The notes beneath the pieces are model-generated. The model searched no databases and was not told where the DNA came from. It saw nothing but the letters and a program-made list of their open reading frames with translations. DNA of 64,000 nt from positions 160,001 to 224,000 of the forward strand of contig JBAMJR010000477.1 in NCBI GenBank assembly GCA_038501785.1, in the 5' to 3' direction. Within the stretch, counting starts at the first letter, position 1. Each line of letters starts with the position of its first letter. Shown here one piece after another: positions 11,830 through 24,292 of the stretch. Position numbers and translations under genes: made by a program. The DNA comes from Myoxocephalus aenaeus. Lineage: Eukaryota; Chordata; Actinopteri; Perciformes; Cottidae.

Positions 11830-12193
11830 GCACACTTAAACTCCTGTTAGTGTAATTTATTAGCACATCCACATTGACCCATAGACTGAAGCATCCACTC
11901 CTTTATTACTGATTCCATACTGGGTTTTATTACGACGTTAAACGGGTCATAATTATTTTATATTGCCGTGATAATATCTCCTTAAAATGTTTTATTTCTT
12001 CAAATTCCTTGCCAAAAACTAAATTTTACACTACACACATAATTAGATTATAACTCCAAATGTTAGAATTTAGCTTCTGAATAGAGCCTGAACGCATCAC
12101 GGTGTAAATCAATAGCACCTCCGGCTAACGTGGCTCTTTGGTTTACCGGCTGCTAACGGCTAACGTTAAACATCATAGACTGAGGTTTTTATG
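11830..12193. repeat. Degenerate dispersed repeat ending GAGCCTGAACGCA
   Basis: AT-rich sequence that ends with GAGCCTGAACGCATCA (about 12085), also present near 33845-33865. Both copies are followed by sequence rich in GCTAACG. It is probably an old transposable-element fragment of unknown class. Confidence 0.4.
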
Positions 12194-12765
12194 TTCATAG
12201 ACTTCTATACAACCAGAGGAGTCACCCCTGGTGGTCAGGAGAGAGAATGCAGCTTTAACACATGAAGCATATACTTCTATACAACCAGAGGAGTCACCCC
12301 CTGGTGGTCAGGAGAGAGAATGCAGCTTTAACACATGAAGCATATACTTCTATACAACCAGAGGAGTCGCCCCCTGGTGGTCAGGAGAGAGAATGCAGCT
12401 TTAACACATGAAGCATAGACTTCTATACAACCAGAGGAGTCACCCCTGGTGGTCAGGAGAGAGAATGCAGCTTTAACACATGAAGCATATACTTCTATAC
12501 AACCAGAGGAGTCACCCCTGGTGGTCAGGAGAGAGAATGCAGCGTTAACACATGAAGCATAGACTTCTATACAACCAGAGGAGTCACCCCCTGGTGGTCA
12601 GGAGAGAGAATGCAGCTTTAACACATGAAGCATTGACTTCTATACAACCAGAGGAGTCACCCCCTGGTGGTCAGGAGAGAGAATGCAGCTTTAACACATG
12701 AAGCATTGACTTCTATACAACCAGAGGAGTCACCCCCTGGTGGTCAGGAGAGAGAATGCAGGTTT
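12194..12765 (-). repeat. 73-bp modules, 8 copies, CTCF-like core, - orientation
   Basis: Same unit as 1681-3225 but inverted (CCCCCTGGTGG on this strand). Only one copy (about 12367) keeps the CGCCCCCTGGTGG form; the others have CACCCCCTGGTGG, or a one-base-shorter CACCCCTGGTGG in three copies. The array is convergent with the one at 1681-3225. Confidence 0.95.
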
Positions 12766-14884
12766 TAAGACATTTCAGACAACATATACAATCAGTTTTG
12801 TGTCGGGCCACAAATAAATCAAAGTGTGGGAAACACTGGAGTTTTGTTTTGTTTTCCTCGGCTTCTAAAGGTCACTAGCGACCACACGAGGAAGTTTGAA
12901 TGCACATTAAACTCTCGTTAAAGTAGACGTTGTCATTTCCATAACCACCTCGGTGCTGAGTCCACACGGGGACTAATCACTCTGTGATAATGAACCCGAA
13001 GCGGCCCGGCTGGTATTTCATGGGGTCAGATCCCTGACTCGCCCAGCGGGCGTCAGCGTGGCGACGCGTCCCAGCAGCCTCTTCCCTCAGCGAGCTGCAG
13101 AGAAGCTCTTAAGAACACCAATCGGCTGCGATCTGCCGCGCGGCTGATTGATTCTGGTGTCTGCTGCCGAGTGGGAAGCGGCCGGAAGGCTTTTCCTCCC
13201 GCCTCTACAACGCTTGTTGGCTTTCGGGTGTTGCAAAGGGAGATGATGGAGGCCGTTGCGTAACCCGGCCGTGATTGAAAAGATTAAGCGGCAGCAGCGC
13301 CGTCCTTCTGGGTTTTAGTTCGGCTCCAGCAGAGAATCCCCGAGACCTCGATTAAACTTCTGTCCTTGATCGTCCCCTGCTGAGTTTTCTTTTGGACTCT
13401 CACCGCGGGGGACGGTTCAATGTTTTTTTTAACGGCTGATTTATTGTTCCCCCAGCATGTGGCGAGTGATGGAAAATCAATGCGGCCGCGTCCGAGCTCA
13501 AAGACACGCTTTGCTTACGCCGCTCATCTCCATGCAGATGTTTCTATTGCTATCGGAGCCAGAAAGCGGCGTCTGGAGTGAAATAGAGTTCATGTGAAGT
13601 GCAGGTGAAGTGGCTGCGTGTCACTTTCTTCAACGCGGAGCTGATTGATTCATTAACCGACTAATAAAGATTTACTGCTGCGGGACGTTCAGCGTCCTTG
13701 ATGGCCGCTGAAGGGCTGCTGCCGTCTTTCTTTACTGCAGGGTTTCTCACCTGTTGCACGTTTCTGGAAGCAGCCGCTGCTCCTGCATGACGACATACTA
13801 CACTTCATGTAGTTTACGAGCAGCTGCGTGCGCTGCTCTCTGACCTTCGTGGTGCACGACCTCTGGTCTGATTAAGTGACTTCTTGTTGCTGGATCCCGT
13901 CCCATAAACTATAATCATAACATCTCCGTACTTTCAGAGTGAATTCCAGAGATCTGAGTGCAAGAAGTAGTAGGACAAATCCAGACTATAAAGCCGCCTC
14001 ATGTGCATGAAAGGTAATTATCCCTCATTGCACATAAAGAATAGTGAGAGCACAATAAGTTTGTCCAACCTCAGAGTTTAAATTGGTCCGGTCGTTTCTC
14101 TCCCCGTCGATAAGATCAAAGACGTATTGTATTGTCAAATAAAACCATAATATCAATATTGAATACGTGCAATAATGCGAGCGCAACCATTTAGTTTAGT
14201 TTGTGTTACAGTTTAATTACAGTTTGATTATTTATTTCTTATACTGTTTTTTTTACTTTTCCGGCTGTAATCCTGCAGCTTTCCCCGCTGTGGGACCAGT
14301 AAAGGTTGATTTTTATCTTAAATTTGGAAAGAAACTAAACCCAAAGCGCCTTTCTCTGTGAGGAAAGCGCCTGCAGGCGGAGCCGCATCTTGTTCTCTAC
14401 TTCTGTTTGTGTTCCACATGTTTTTCACCACGACGCTTTTCTCCTCATCGGGAACAATTTGGAAAGCAAAGGCTCTTTGTGGACCCCGGCCCTCGTCCGG
14501 CCTCACAGATGAACCCGTTTACCAGCAGACGATAACGTCCTGGAGCTCCTGGTGTCGCGCTGAGCGTCGTAGAAACTGATCTGAGAGCAGCTGCTGAGGC
14601 GGCCGCGGGGCGACGCCCCCTTTAATGGAGATTATCTCTCAGCGGGAAGAAGTGTTGATGCAACAGCAGGAAGCTGCATCAGACTGGGAGGGGGGGGGAT
14701 GCTGCTGGGAGGACTGGGATGACTGGTGGCGAGGGAGCAGTTGTCAAGGAGACACAGGGGTCACCGTGGATTTCTTTAGTTTTCCCGTTTTGTTGCCCGC
14801 TGATAAACGGAGTGATTCATGATGAGGAATGTTTCTGTTTGTCCTCGAGAGGAAGGGATCGTACATCAACGCTTTAAACGCTGC
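12766..14884. other. TMEM104 intron, unique GC-balanced sequence
   Basis: No exon or repeat recognised. 12900-13740 is CpG-richer and free of repeats, so it is a candidate conserved or regulatory block, but I cannot show conservation. Confidence 0.45.
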
Positions 14885-14893
14885 GTGCGTGTG

Positions 14894-14938
<45 letters not shown>

Positions 14939-14940
14939 GT
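14885..14940. repeat. (GT)n microsatellite
   Basis: GT repeat with a few GC interruptions. Confidence 0.95.
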
Positions 14941-15154
14941 CCGCCTCGTATCGTACAAAACGTATTCACAAAACTATGGAAAGCCAAAAGTGACATTTAT
15001 GTAAAAAATAAATAAGATAAAAACAGCAAACACTTTACAGAATAAGCTTTCATGCATTTCAACTTGAGCAGAGGTTAAAGTTCAGTTATCGTCTCAGATG
15101 TTTTTATTTATTTTATGGTGCTAATTATTCTTTTAAAGACACTTTGGTTTGTGA

Positions 15155-15193
<39 letters not shown>

Positions 15194-15194
15194 G
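15155..15194. repeat. (ATT)n microsatellite
   Basis: About 12 ATT units. Confidence 0.95.
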
Positions 15195-15419
15195 CGTAAC
15201 GACTGCTGTCATCAAAAGGTTTTAATTGATATATGATTGTTTAGAAAGTCAATTTAGTTTTTAATTTCATCTTGTTTATGACTTTTCAACATCATGTTTA
15301 TTTTTTATTTTTTACGTTTGCTTGTTTCAGTTTTCCAGAAAGTTTTTATTTGTATTATTTCTTTAAGCAGTACATATTGTTTCAGTTAATGTATTATATT
15401 ATCTTGTTTTATTTAGATT

Positions 15420-15545
15420 CAGTTCCCCACAATTAAAAAAAAAAAAAAAAAAAAGTTGTGAGTTTGATTCCCGGCACATCATTTCATAACATGTCCGGTC
15501 TCCACTATTACCACCAAATAAAGCCATAACACGCAATGGAGCGTG
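15420..15545. repeat. Possible tRNA-SINE fragment with poly(A)
   Basis: An A20-type run (about 15435-15454) is followed by GTTGTGAGTTTGATTCCCGG, which resembles a tRNA-type B box (GGTTCGANTCC). No intact A box was seen, so this is weak. Confidence 0.35.
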
Positions 15546-16266
15546 TTCGGAACAAAGGCGACACAGAACCTTTGTTCTAAACACGCTACATGTTTAGAAC
15601 AAAGGTTCTATGTAAATGTTACAATGTAACGCCTTTCCCCGGTTTGAGTTGTTCTGCCTCGTCGTCACTTGATTCTCATTCTGAGCTTTAAACGAGGTCA
15701 ACGAGGTCAACTCTGCTGAAAGACGCTTCTTATTGTTATTAAAAGCCATTAAAGTAAAAAACCTCTTTAACCAGCTGTTAAATCACACGAAGACGACCGA
15801 ACGTGTGATGAAGGATTCCAGCTGAAGTTGAGGTCTGAAGGTGATCAGCCCTTGTGTTGCATCATTGTGGCCTCAGTGGCCCCTCAGCGTGACGCGTTCT
15901 CCTTGAATCTCTTCATCCTCTTCATCCCTCCTTTGGTCTTCCTCGCCTCCTCTCCCTCATTAGTCCAGTCTTTAATGCGATGCGTTCACATGAGATGAAA
16001 GAGGCTTTGAGTCTGTAGGCGTTGTGAAACACGTCTTAAAGGAGTTTATCCTCATAGAAGTCTATTATTTGCATTTTTAGCTATTATTGTTAATATTGCT
16101 GTTATGTAGAACTGTAGCTGGCTTTAAAGGGAGCAACAGGTTTCAATGAAAGAACCCTCATCCTCGTCGTTGTTTTGTTTGGCAAAATAATTGGTGAAAA
16201 CAACAACAACAACAATATGAACGCCGGCTGCTCAAACACGGTGTCATCGGGTACAACTGTTTTTGT

Positions 16267-16436
16267 GTTTGTTGTTGTAATTCTCATTTTGTCCACAAGA
16301 GGCTGACGTCACCGCGGCTCCTCGTTCTAAATGTTTTCTTCTGGTGAGTTTTTAATCTCACCAGAAAAGTAAAAGTAAAGATCATGTGACAGGAAGTCTT
16401 CAGCCTCTTGTGGGCGAAGTGAGAATTACAACAAAC
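16267..16436. mobile_element. Near-complete palindrome, MITE-like hairpin
   Basis: The ends GTTTGTTG..TAATTCTCA and TGAGAATTACAACAAAC are inverted copies. CCACAAGAGGCTGA pairs with TCAGCCTCTTGTGG, and the centre CTTCTGGTGAG/CTCACCAGAA folds again around TTTTTAAT. The 170-bp unit is thus a long foldback, typical of a MITE and able to form a hairpin in the TMEM104 pre-mRNA. No target duplication was identified. Confidence 0.7.
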
Positions 16437-16794
16437 ACTTTCTTTTTCACCTGTTTTCGACAGATAGTAAAATAATTGAGGAACTTTTTTTTTCTTCACC
16501 TGTTCTTACGTCATTAACACCAATGAGATATTTTTTTAAAACTCAGATAAAAATAAAAAGTTTAATCATGACTGAAGATGTAAAATAATAAGTCGTCTTC
16601 CTCACGGCTCGTCGCTGGTTTCCTGAAGCTTTGCTTGTGGTATTCAGAGAGAGAGACGGCGTTAATGATTCATCTTTATTCATGTGAGTGAGTTGAATGG
16701 CTGCAGCTCAGCGACCCAGAGGGCCGAGCAGCTGACAGACGCTTCTGCTAGCGGCAGATAAGCCTCGGTCATACGGCCTCCATACACTCTCTCT

Positions 16795-16808
16795 CACACA
16801 CACACACA

Positions 16809-16846
<38 letters not shown>
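16795..16846. repeat. (CA)n microsatellite
   Basis: CA repeat with a GCGC interruption. Confidence 0.95.
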
Positions 16847-17354
16847 AATTAGCATGACATTGACCCCGAACCATTCGTTAAAAATATTTATAATTTAGTT
16901 TTTTGTAACTGTTCTACTCCAACAGATGTAGATTTCTTTCCTCTGGTTGTGTTCTCCGTTCTGACTCAGCAGAAGTTTAAACGCTCTGCAGACTCTGCCA
17001 AATCTGTAGAAGGAAAAAGGAATTGAAGGACTTCCCCATGACTTTGATATTATGATATGTTCTGACTTTGTAAACAAAATAACTTTGACGTCGTGGCGTT
17101 TTATCCTGATGAAGCACTAAAACCACACATTTATATTGGCTTTTAATGACTCGTCAAATCGTTAGATTTATATATATATATCTTTATATTCATCTATTCT
17201 TTTATATATATAATATGATATGATATGATATGCTCATTATGTCTGCGTGATGAGATGGTTCTCTTGGTGATTAATGAGTCTGACGGTCGGACTCTCTTTC
17301 ATCCTGACAAACGTTCCAATATGGTTTTAAACGCGACTCGTTGCCTCCGAGGCA

Positions 17355-17355
<1 letters not shown>
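16847..17355. other. Intronic sequence, AT-rich, no gene seen
   Basis: It holds (TA)n-rich tracts at about 17170-17232, including tandem ATATG units. Nothing else was recognised. Confidence 0.5.

Positions 17356-17418
<63 letters not shown>
17356..17418. repeat. (GT)n microsatellite
   Basis: Uninterrupted GT, about 62 bp. Confidence 0.97.
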
Positions 17419-17419
<1 letters not shown>

Positions 17420-19475
17420 AGAGGCGATGAATCACCGCACAGAGTCCCTGTATCCCTCCGTCCTGCACACATGATGCGGGGAAGAGAGGTCTTTTCTTTT
17501 TCTGAGCGTTTTGTTGCATCATTAAGGTGAAGTATTGTCTGGAAATGGAAAGCGATCCGTCTTATTTGGGCTCTGATTCTCCTGAACGCTCAGGTGCTGC
17601 AGACATGCAGACGTGTTCCTCTCGTCTCCGTTTGTTTAGTTTGAATCCTTTTGAAAAGCAAAGCACACATAGGAATGTGAGTCATATCTTCATTTCTGCC
17701 AAACTGTCTGAGAGCTTTAAAAAAAAAAGCGCCTCCTTGCATCGCTCGCCTCTTTACTTTCACCCATTCAAGGTCTCAACTGGAGGTCTTAATTAAAGGT
17801 AAATGATGCATGACGTTGTAGAAGTCTTGAGTTATTGCAGCTCTGTTTCAGCTGTACGTCTCAGCTGGGAAATCCATCTCTGAACGAATCACAGAATGAA
17901 TGTTAAATGTTTCTGCGTCTCGCATTTCTAACATCTTGATAATTACGGAGGGAGAGATGAATAAAAACGGGACGTACAGTGTTTTATAGAGGAGGCGTGG
18001 CCTGAGATGAGCACAGGAGAAATAATCAAACTTCTTATGAAAATATAACGTTAAGCTTCAGAGAGAATCTGTCGGTATTTATTGACCGAGGCAATCTTCA
18101 TCTTTCACGGGATAATAAGACGAGCCGCTGCTTCTGTTTCACAGGTGATGGATTCCTCAAGGCGCTCACGCTGCGTCCATTAATCAACAATGTGTGTGAG
18201 GGGATGTTTGGGAAAAGAGAGGAAATGAGTCCGTCAGTCACACTCCGGTGGATAGAAAAGTCACGGCAGTTTAGTTTGAAAAAGTCAGATTTACCGTAAA
18301 ATGCGGGTTATAAAGCATTAACTGTAACTCCTCTATTCCTCGGGCCGTCATGCTCAGACCTCCCGATGCTGCAGCCCCCTGGGTCCTAAGGCCCTACAGG
18401 TACATATTTGTTATGAACTTCCATTAAACATGCGTGGACATCAATGTACCAACATACATTTATAACAAATGCCACACGACCTGCTGCAGCTAACGCTGAC
18501 AACACTTTTTATTTTTGTGCTGAATTTTCAGTGTTGTTTACTCAAACAGTGTTCGCTAGCTTGTCACGCTCCAGCTCGTTAGCTCGTCGCACGGTAGCTT
18601 GTTAGCTCGTCCTTTAAAGTCTTCTATTCCTCTTCTGCACAGAAGCTGTAACGATCTCTAATCTTCTATAATAAAAGTGAACAAACGACAAGTTTCAATC
18701 TGTTCGGAATAAAGATTAATATCAGAAACAAATGGCGGGGGGTCTTGGGACTCATAATCCTTCCCTCTGTGGTATTGGGGGGATTATCGGTGTCCAGGCT
18801 GGAGCACCGCATGGACCCACCAGGACCCTCAGGACCCTCAGGACCCCGCCCCCCTAGCATGACCTCTGCTTGACGCTCGTGGACGAAGTTTGGTGAATGA
18901 GTTTAGCAAAAGAAGGTCAATGGTTTCCATTTTCTAAACTGGTTCACCAAACTCTCCGGCCTGCGTGAACAAAGCGCTCGCATGGCGGCGTGAGCACATG
19001 TGTGATTAATTACTGAAATGGGGTTTGACTTCTGTCGCCCAACTGTGATGGATGAAGAGCCCACAATGCACCGCGGCCCCCAGGAGACAAACGCTCGATT
19101 TAACGAGTTAACCGGTGGATTTGGCTCCGAGTGACGTGACGCAACAAAATAAATAAAAGCCAATTAAATGGCTCTCCGTACTCTGAACTCTCTCAGCCGC
19201 ACAAATCCAAAACACTGGTCTTCAGACTTTGGGAGTGATTGACAGCTGCAGCCGTTATTGAGATCATTCACCATATCTAAACCCCGTTAATCTCTTATGC
19301 CACAATTATAACTGTGCAGCATCAGACGCTTTGGGAAGTTGCAGAAAAGTGATTTTGTTACTTTTATTTTTTAAAGTTCTTTTTCCTCTCAACAGAGAAG
19401 CTGACAGGAAATTAGAGGGAAGAGGTTTTGGGGTTGTTGCGTACTCGGCTAGACCAGAACTGGGAGGACACCAGG
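17419..19475. other. TMEM104 intron, no feature seen
   Basis: Mostly unique sequence. A small triplicated CAGGACCCT lies at about 18819-18845, and TTAGCTCGTC repeats lie near 18575-18615. There are no exon-like ORFs with splice context. Confidence 0.5.
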
Positions 19476-21275
19476 ACGGCATCTAGTCCACCAGTACGCC
19501 CTCTAACACCCTCTAGTCCCCTAAGACGCCCTCCAACGCCCTCTAGTCCACCAGGACGCCCTCTAGTCCCCCAAGACGCCCTCTAGTCCACCAGTACGCC
19601 CTCTAACGCCCTCTAGTCCACCAGTACGCCCTCTAACACCCTCTAGTCCCCTAAGACGCCCTCCAACGCCCTCTAGTCCACCAGTACGCCCTCTAACACC
19701 CTCTAGTCCACCAGTACGCCCTCCAACGCCCTCTAGTCCACCAGTACGCCCTCTAACACCCTCTAGTCCACCAGTACGCCCTCTAACACCCTCTAGTCCA
19801 CCAGTACGCCCTCTAACACCCTCTAGTCCACCAGTACGCCCTCTAACACCCTCTAGTCCACCAGTACGCCCTCTAACACCCTCTAGTCCACCAGTACGCC
19901 CTCTAACACCCTCTAGTCCACCAGTACGCCCTCTAACACCCTCTAGTCCACCAGTACGCCCTCTAATGGCCTCTAGTCCACCAGTACGGCCTCTAGCCCA
20001 CCAGTACGCCCTCTAATGGCCTCTAGTCCACCAGTACGGCCTCTAGTCCACCAGCACGCCCTCTAATGGCCTCTAGTCCACCAGCACGCCCTCTAATGCC
20101 CTCTAGTCCACCAGTACGCCCTCTAACGGCCTCTAGTCCACCAGTACGCCCTCTAACGGCCTCTAGTCCACCAGTACGCCCTCTAACGGCCTCTAGTCCA
20201 CCAGTACGCCCTCTAACGGCCTCTAGTCCACCAGTACGCCCTCTAACGGCCTCTAGTCCACCAGTACAGCCTCTAGTCCACCAGTACGCCCTCTAACGGC
20301 CTCTAGTCCACCAGTACGGCCTCTAGTCCACCAGTACGCCCTCTAATGCCCTCTAGTCCACCAGCACGCCCTCTAATGGCCTCTAGTCCACCAGTACGCC
20401 CTCTAACGGCCTCTAGTCCACCAGCACGCCCTCTAACGGCCTCTAGTCCACCAGCACGCCCTCTAACGGCCTCTAGTCCACCAGCACGCCCTCTAACGGC
20501 CTCTAGTCCACCAGTACGCCCTCTAACGGCCTCTAGTCCACCAGTACGGCCTCTAGTCCACCAGTACGCCCTCTAACGGCCTCTAGTCCACCAGTATAGC
20601 CTCTAACGGCCTCTAGTCCACAAGTACGGCCTCTAACGGCCTCTAGTCCACCAGTACGCCCTCTAACGGCCTCTAGTCCACCAGTACGCCCTCTAACGGC
20701 CTCTAGTCCACCAGTACGGCCTCTAACGGCCTCTAGTCCACCAGTATGGCCTCTAACGGCCTCTAGTCCACAAGTACGGCCTCTAACGGCCTCTAGTCCA
20801 CCAGTACGGCCTCTAATGGCCTCTAGTCCACAAGTACGGCCTCTAACGGCCTCTAGTCCACCAGTACGGCCTCTAACGGCCTCTAGTCCACAAGTACGGC
20901 CTCTAACGGCCTCTAGTCCACAAGTACGGCCTCTAATGGCCTCTAGTCCACAAGTACGACCTCTAACGGCCTCTAGTCCACCAGTACGGCCTCTAACGGC
21001 CTCTAGTCCACCAGTACGCCCTCTAACGGCCTCTAGTCCACCAGTACGGCCTCTAGTCCACCAGTATGGCCTCTAACGGCCTCTAGTCCACAAGTACGGC
21101 CTCTAACGGCCTCTAGTCCACAAGTACGGCCTCTAACGGTCTCTAGTCCACCAGTATGGCCTCTAGTCCACCAGTATGGCCTCTAACGGCCTCTAGTCCA
21201 CCAGTATGGCCTCTAACGGCCTCTAGTCCACAAGTACGACCTCTAACGGCCTCTAGTCCACCAGGACACACTCTA
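19476..21275 (+). repeat. 30-bp minisatellite, about 60 copies
   Basis: The unit is 30 bp and contains CCTCTAGTCCACCAGTACG. Left-hand copies carry CTCTAACACC, middle and right copies CTCTAACGGC or CTCTAATGGC, and CACAAGTACGG forms cluster after about 20610. The blocks suggest regional expansion of variants. Pro/Ser-rich ORFs reflect the 30-bp (3n) unit and are not genes. Confidence 0.96.
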
Positions 21276-21965
21276 GGCATAAAAACACACAATTACAATT
21301 ATTCATTATTGTTTTTTTTAATCAAATATTTGCTTTGATAGAAAATGACGTGAAGAATGGATGGAATAGTAGATGTTGGATGTGTTTCCTCCAAAGAGAG
21401 TCACGTACCAGACGTTTGTATTCATCTCAAACCCCTCAGCAGGAGGAGGGAGCGCAGACCAAGGTGTCTGGACAAAATGGATTCATGCCACTTTTCTCCT
21501 GACAGACTCCGCTTTTGTTTATTGAGACATTTTATTAAACCGGCCATGAAACGTCAGCAGTTTGTTGAAAAATGAAATCTGTGCGGCGTCGAGAGTGAGA
21601 TGAAATTGCTACAACGGCGCGATCAAAGTATTCAATGAATAAATGCATCGGAACCAGGTGTCGTTCAATCTGTCCACGTTATGAGATTCCAGTTTTATTC
21701 ATATCTGTCTCTGTTATTTCTGCACCCGCTGCACCACAGTGGTCCTAAAGCCTGTGTTGCATTAATGTCAGTACATCTGTTTAAAGTCACGGAGCGTAGT
21801 GGTTGGATGAGTGAGGGATATGTTTTAGGTTTGCATTTATCTCTATTCGGCTTCTTTTTTATATTCATTTGGCTCATGAAGATGGAAAATCATGACATTG
21901 CCATCTTGTTTTTGCATCCAATGAACGGAAGTTACTTTAATTATGAATGTGAAGGAGTGAAGTAG
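21276..21965. other. Intronic sequence, no feature seen
   Basis: AT-rich unique sequence; ORFs at 21357-21575 and 21681-21965 have no recognisable product. Confidence 0.45.
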
Positions 21966-22107
21966 AGACCTGTCAATCACCTCGTAGCCCCGCCCTAAAG
22001 CGTCCCCTACTTTATGGTCTGTTTGACTCTAAATGACCATAATTTACTAAATGAACATCATGCTGTATTGAAGAAGACTTGAAACTAGAGATTGAGTGTT
22101 TGACTCA
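21966..22107 (-). mobile_element. Composite CTCF/YY1 element, truncated body copy
   Basis: It contains GACCTGTCAATCACC, GTAGCCCCGCCC, TTTATGGTCTGTTTGACTC, TACTAAATGAACATCATGCT and GAAACTAGAGATTGAG in the same order as the copies at 32816-33068 (inverted) and 37125-37372. The 73-bp module is missing. The strand given is relative to the copy at 32380. Confidence 0.85.
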
Positions 22108-22174
22108 ACACTGATCTCCTCCACTTCGTCTGCAATGACTTTATGAACCTCTCTTTGTTTTTGTGGACTTTAAC

Positions 22175-22460
22175 TACAGTAAAAGTCGGGTTACAAGCCG
22201 CTACTACCTTCGGTCAGTGTCCCCGTTAGCTCCCCGCTGTAGCAAGCTAGCAGCCACGCTAGCTAGCGCTGCTGCTAGCTCCCCGCTGCTGCTGCCACTG
22301 CCCGCGTCCCCTCTGCCCGAGTCGGGTGTCAAGCCGGGGCTGGTCGGTGGTTGTCGGGGAGCTAGCGGAGAGCTAGCAGGAGCGCTAGCTGGCTACAGCG
22401 GGGAGCTAACGGGGACACCGACCGAAGGTAGTAGCGGCTCGTAACCCGACTTTTACGGTA
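22175..22460. mobile_element. MITE with ~65-bp terminal inverted repeats (copy 1)
   Basis: The ends CAGTAAAAGTCGGGTTAC and GTAACCCGACTTTTACGG are inverted, and similarity continues inward for about 65 bp (CGCTACTACCTTCGGTC, TAGCTCCCCGCTGTAG). Both ends abut TA (22175-22176 and 22459-22460), consistent with a TA target duplication as in Tc1/mariner-type MITEs. The middle is rich in GCTAGC. A second copy lies at 45561-45828. Confidence 0.8.
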
Positions 22461-22984
22461 GTTCTGTTCGTTCTCTTCGGCCCAGAAGTCGAGCAAACCG
22501 TCAGACCTCGGCAGAGGTCGAAGTCGGTTCCTCTCGACAAATAACCTGGCGGGCCGCCTGCGTCTCGCTCCGCTGCCCCTGATTGGTCGAGCTGACGTCC
22601 TCGCTGCAGTCGCTCGCCGTGAGAGTGCAATTTAAATGGAATGAATGTGAAACGTGAAGCGGCTCAGATGCATAAAGGTGCTGAGGACACGCCGGTCTGG
22701 GCTTCAGTCTCTAAACCCGGCCCGTCCCTGGTGGGAATGCTGGCTTCCTCTGAAGTGTAGTTTAATGCCCCTCATTGTCCGGTTAATGGACTATTATGAT
22801 GTGCACATGTTGTAGTCCATTAACCTCCAGTCTCTCTCACACAGCTGTAGCTCACCAGCTCCTGTACATCATGCAGAGGAAGGTTAGCTTAGCTTAGAAA
22901 CGCTGCAAGATAAAGTTAACAAAACATAACAGAGTCCCTCCATGAGGAAAGGTAGTCTTTTAGTTTGTAGTGTCTCTCCTGTTC
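22461..22984. other. Intronic sequence, no feature seen
   Basis: Unique sequence; small palindromes such as GTCCATTAACC/GGTTAATGGAC occur near 22781-22830. Confidence 0.4.
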
Positions 22985-23690
22985 AGGTGCTCCTGTCTCA
23001 CCCGTCTCTCCCGTCTCTCCTTTCTCTCCTTTCTCACCCGTCTCGCCCGTCTGTCTCACCCGTCTCACCCGTCTCGCCCGTCTGTCTCACCCGTCTCACC
23101 CGTCTCTCCTTTCTCACCCGTCTCGCCCGTCTGTCTCACCCGTCTCACCCGTCTCGCCCGTCTGTCTCACCCATCTCACCCGTCTCTCCTTTCTCACCCG
23201 TCTCTCCTTTCTCACCCGTCTCACCCTTCTCTCCTTTCTCACCCGTCTCACCCGTCTCTCCCGTCTCACCCGTCTCTCCCTCCTGTCTCTCCCTCCTGTC
23301 TCTCCTTCCTGTCTCTCCTTCCTGTCTCACCTGTCTGTCTCTCCTGTCTCTCCCGTCTTTCCTTCCTGTCTCTCCTTCCTGTCTCACCCGTCTCACCCTT
23401 CTCTCCTTTCTCTCCTGTCTCTCCTTTCTCGCCCGTCTCACCTGTCTTACCCGTCTCTCCTGTCTCTCCCGTCTGTCTCTCCCGTCTCACCCGTCTCTCT
23501 CCCGTCTCACCCGTCTCACCTCTCTCTCCCGTCTCTCCTGTCTCACCTCTCTCTCCCGTCTGTCTCTCCTGTCTCACCTCTCTCTCCCGTCTGTCTCACC
23601 TCTCTCTCCCGTCTCTCCTCTCTCACCTCTCTCTCCCGTCTCTCTCCCGTCTCTCCTGTCTCACCTCTCTCTCCCGTCTGTCTCTCTGCA
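22985..23690 (+). repeat. Pyrimidine-rich CCCGTCTCAC minisatellite
   Basis: About 700 bp of mostly 10-bp units (CCCGTCTCAC, CTCCTTTCTC and related), nearly all pyrimidine on this strand. ORFs of 248 and 261 codons on + and about 100 on - are low-complexity artefacts. Confidence 0.95.
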
Positions 23691-24177
23691 CGTTTCCCTC
23701 TCCGGCTGCACGTTGACCCGACGTTGATCGGTCCGTCTGAGCGGATTTAAGGACGTTGAAGCTTCAGAAAAAGACGTGAGGACTTGTTGGAGTTAATGAA
23801 GTTAATCCTGATTCCACACGAGACAGAAAGGGAATCGTTGCCTCATCATTCTTATATTTTTTTAATTCAATTTAGAGACGTTCGAAAGTAAAAGTCCAGA
23901 GAACTGATTTTACCCACAAAGATTATTGCAATTCATATCAAATCGGAACCAGAATATCGTGTTATTTACCTTCTTCGCCAAAAACGTCCCTTTTTTTTTT
24001 TATCTTGTTAAAACCTGTTAGTTAATGTACGGCTGGTGTTCGTATTCCTGCATAAACTCTCGTTATCATTGAATTAATCACATTTTAGAGCCTTTTTTGT
24101 GGTAAGTACTTTTGTGACTGACATTCAGGGTTTGATTGATTAGTTTATGACAGATTTTAATGCTTGCACTTGTCAAA

Positions 24178-24292
24178 CAGACCATAAAGCAGGGGATGCT
24201 TTAGGGGCGGGGCTACAAGGTGATTGACAGGTCTCTACGTCGCTCCTCCTCAGGTCACTTCCTGGTCACTGGTTGCAAAAAAGCCGAACTCG
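24178..24292 (+). mobile_element. Composite element, truncated body copy
   Basis: It contains ACAGACCATAAAGCAGG, GGGGCGGGGCTACAAGG, TGATTGACAGG and TCACTTCCTGGTCACTGG in the same order and orientation as 32940-33060. The GC box is intact (GGGGCGGGGC). Confidence 0.8.

Noticed and set aside
20066..21338. Pro/Ser/Leu repeat proteins (MASSPPVRPLT type)
   Set aside because: 30-bp satellite whose unit is ten codons; start codons come from ATGGC repeat variants.
22942..23727. 261- and 248-codon Ser/Pro/Leu-rich ORFs
   Set aside because: Low-complexity reading of the CCCGTCTCAC minisatellite; open in several frames at once.
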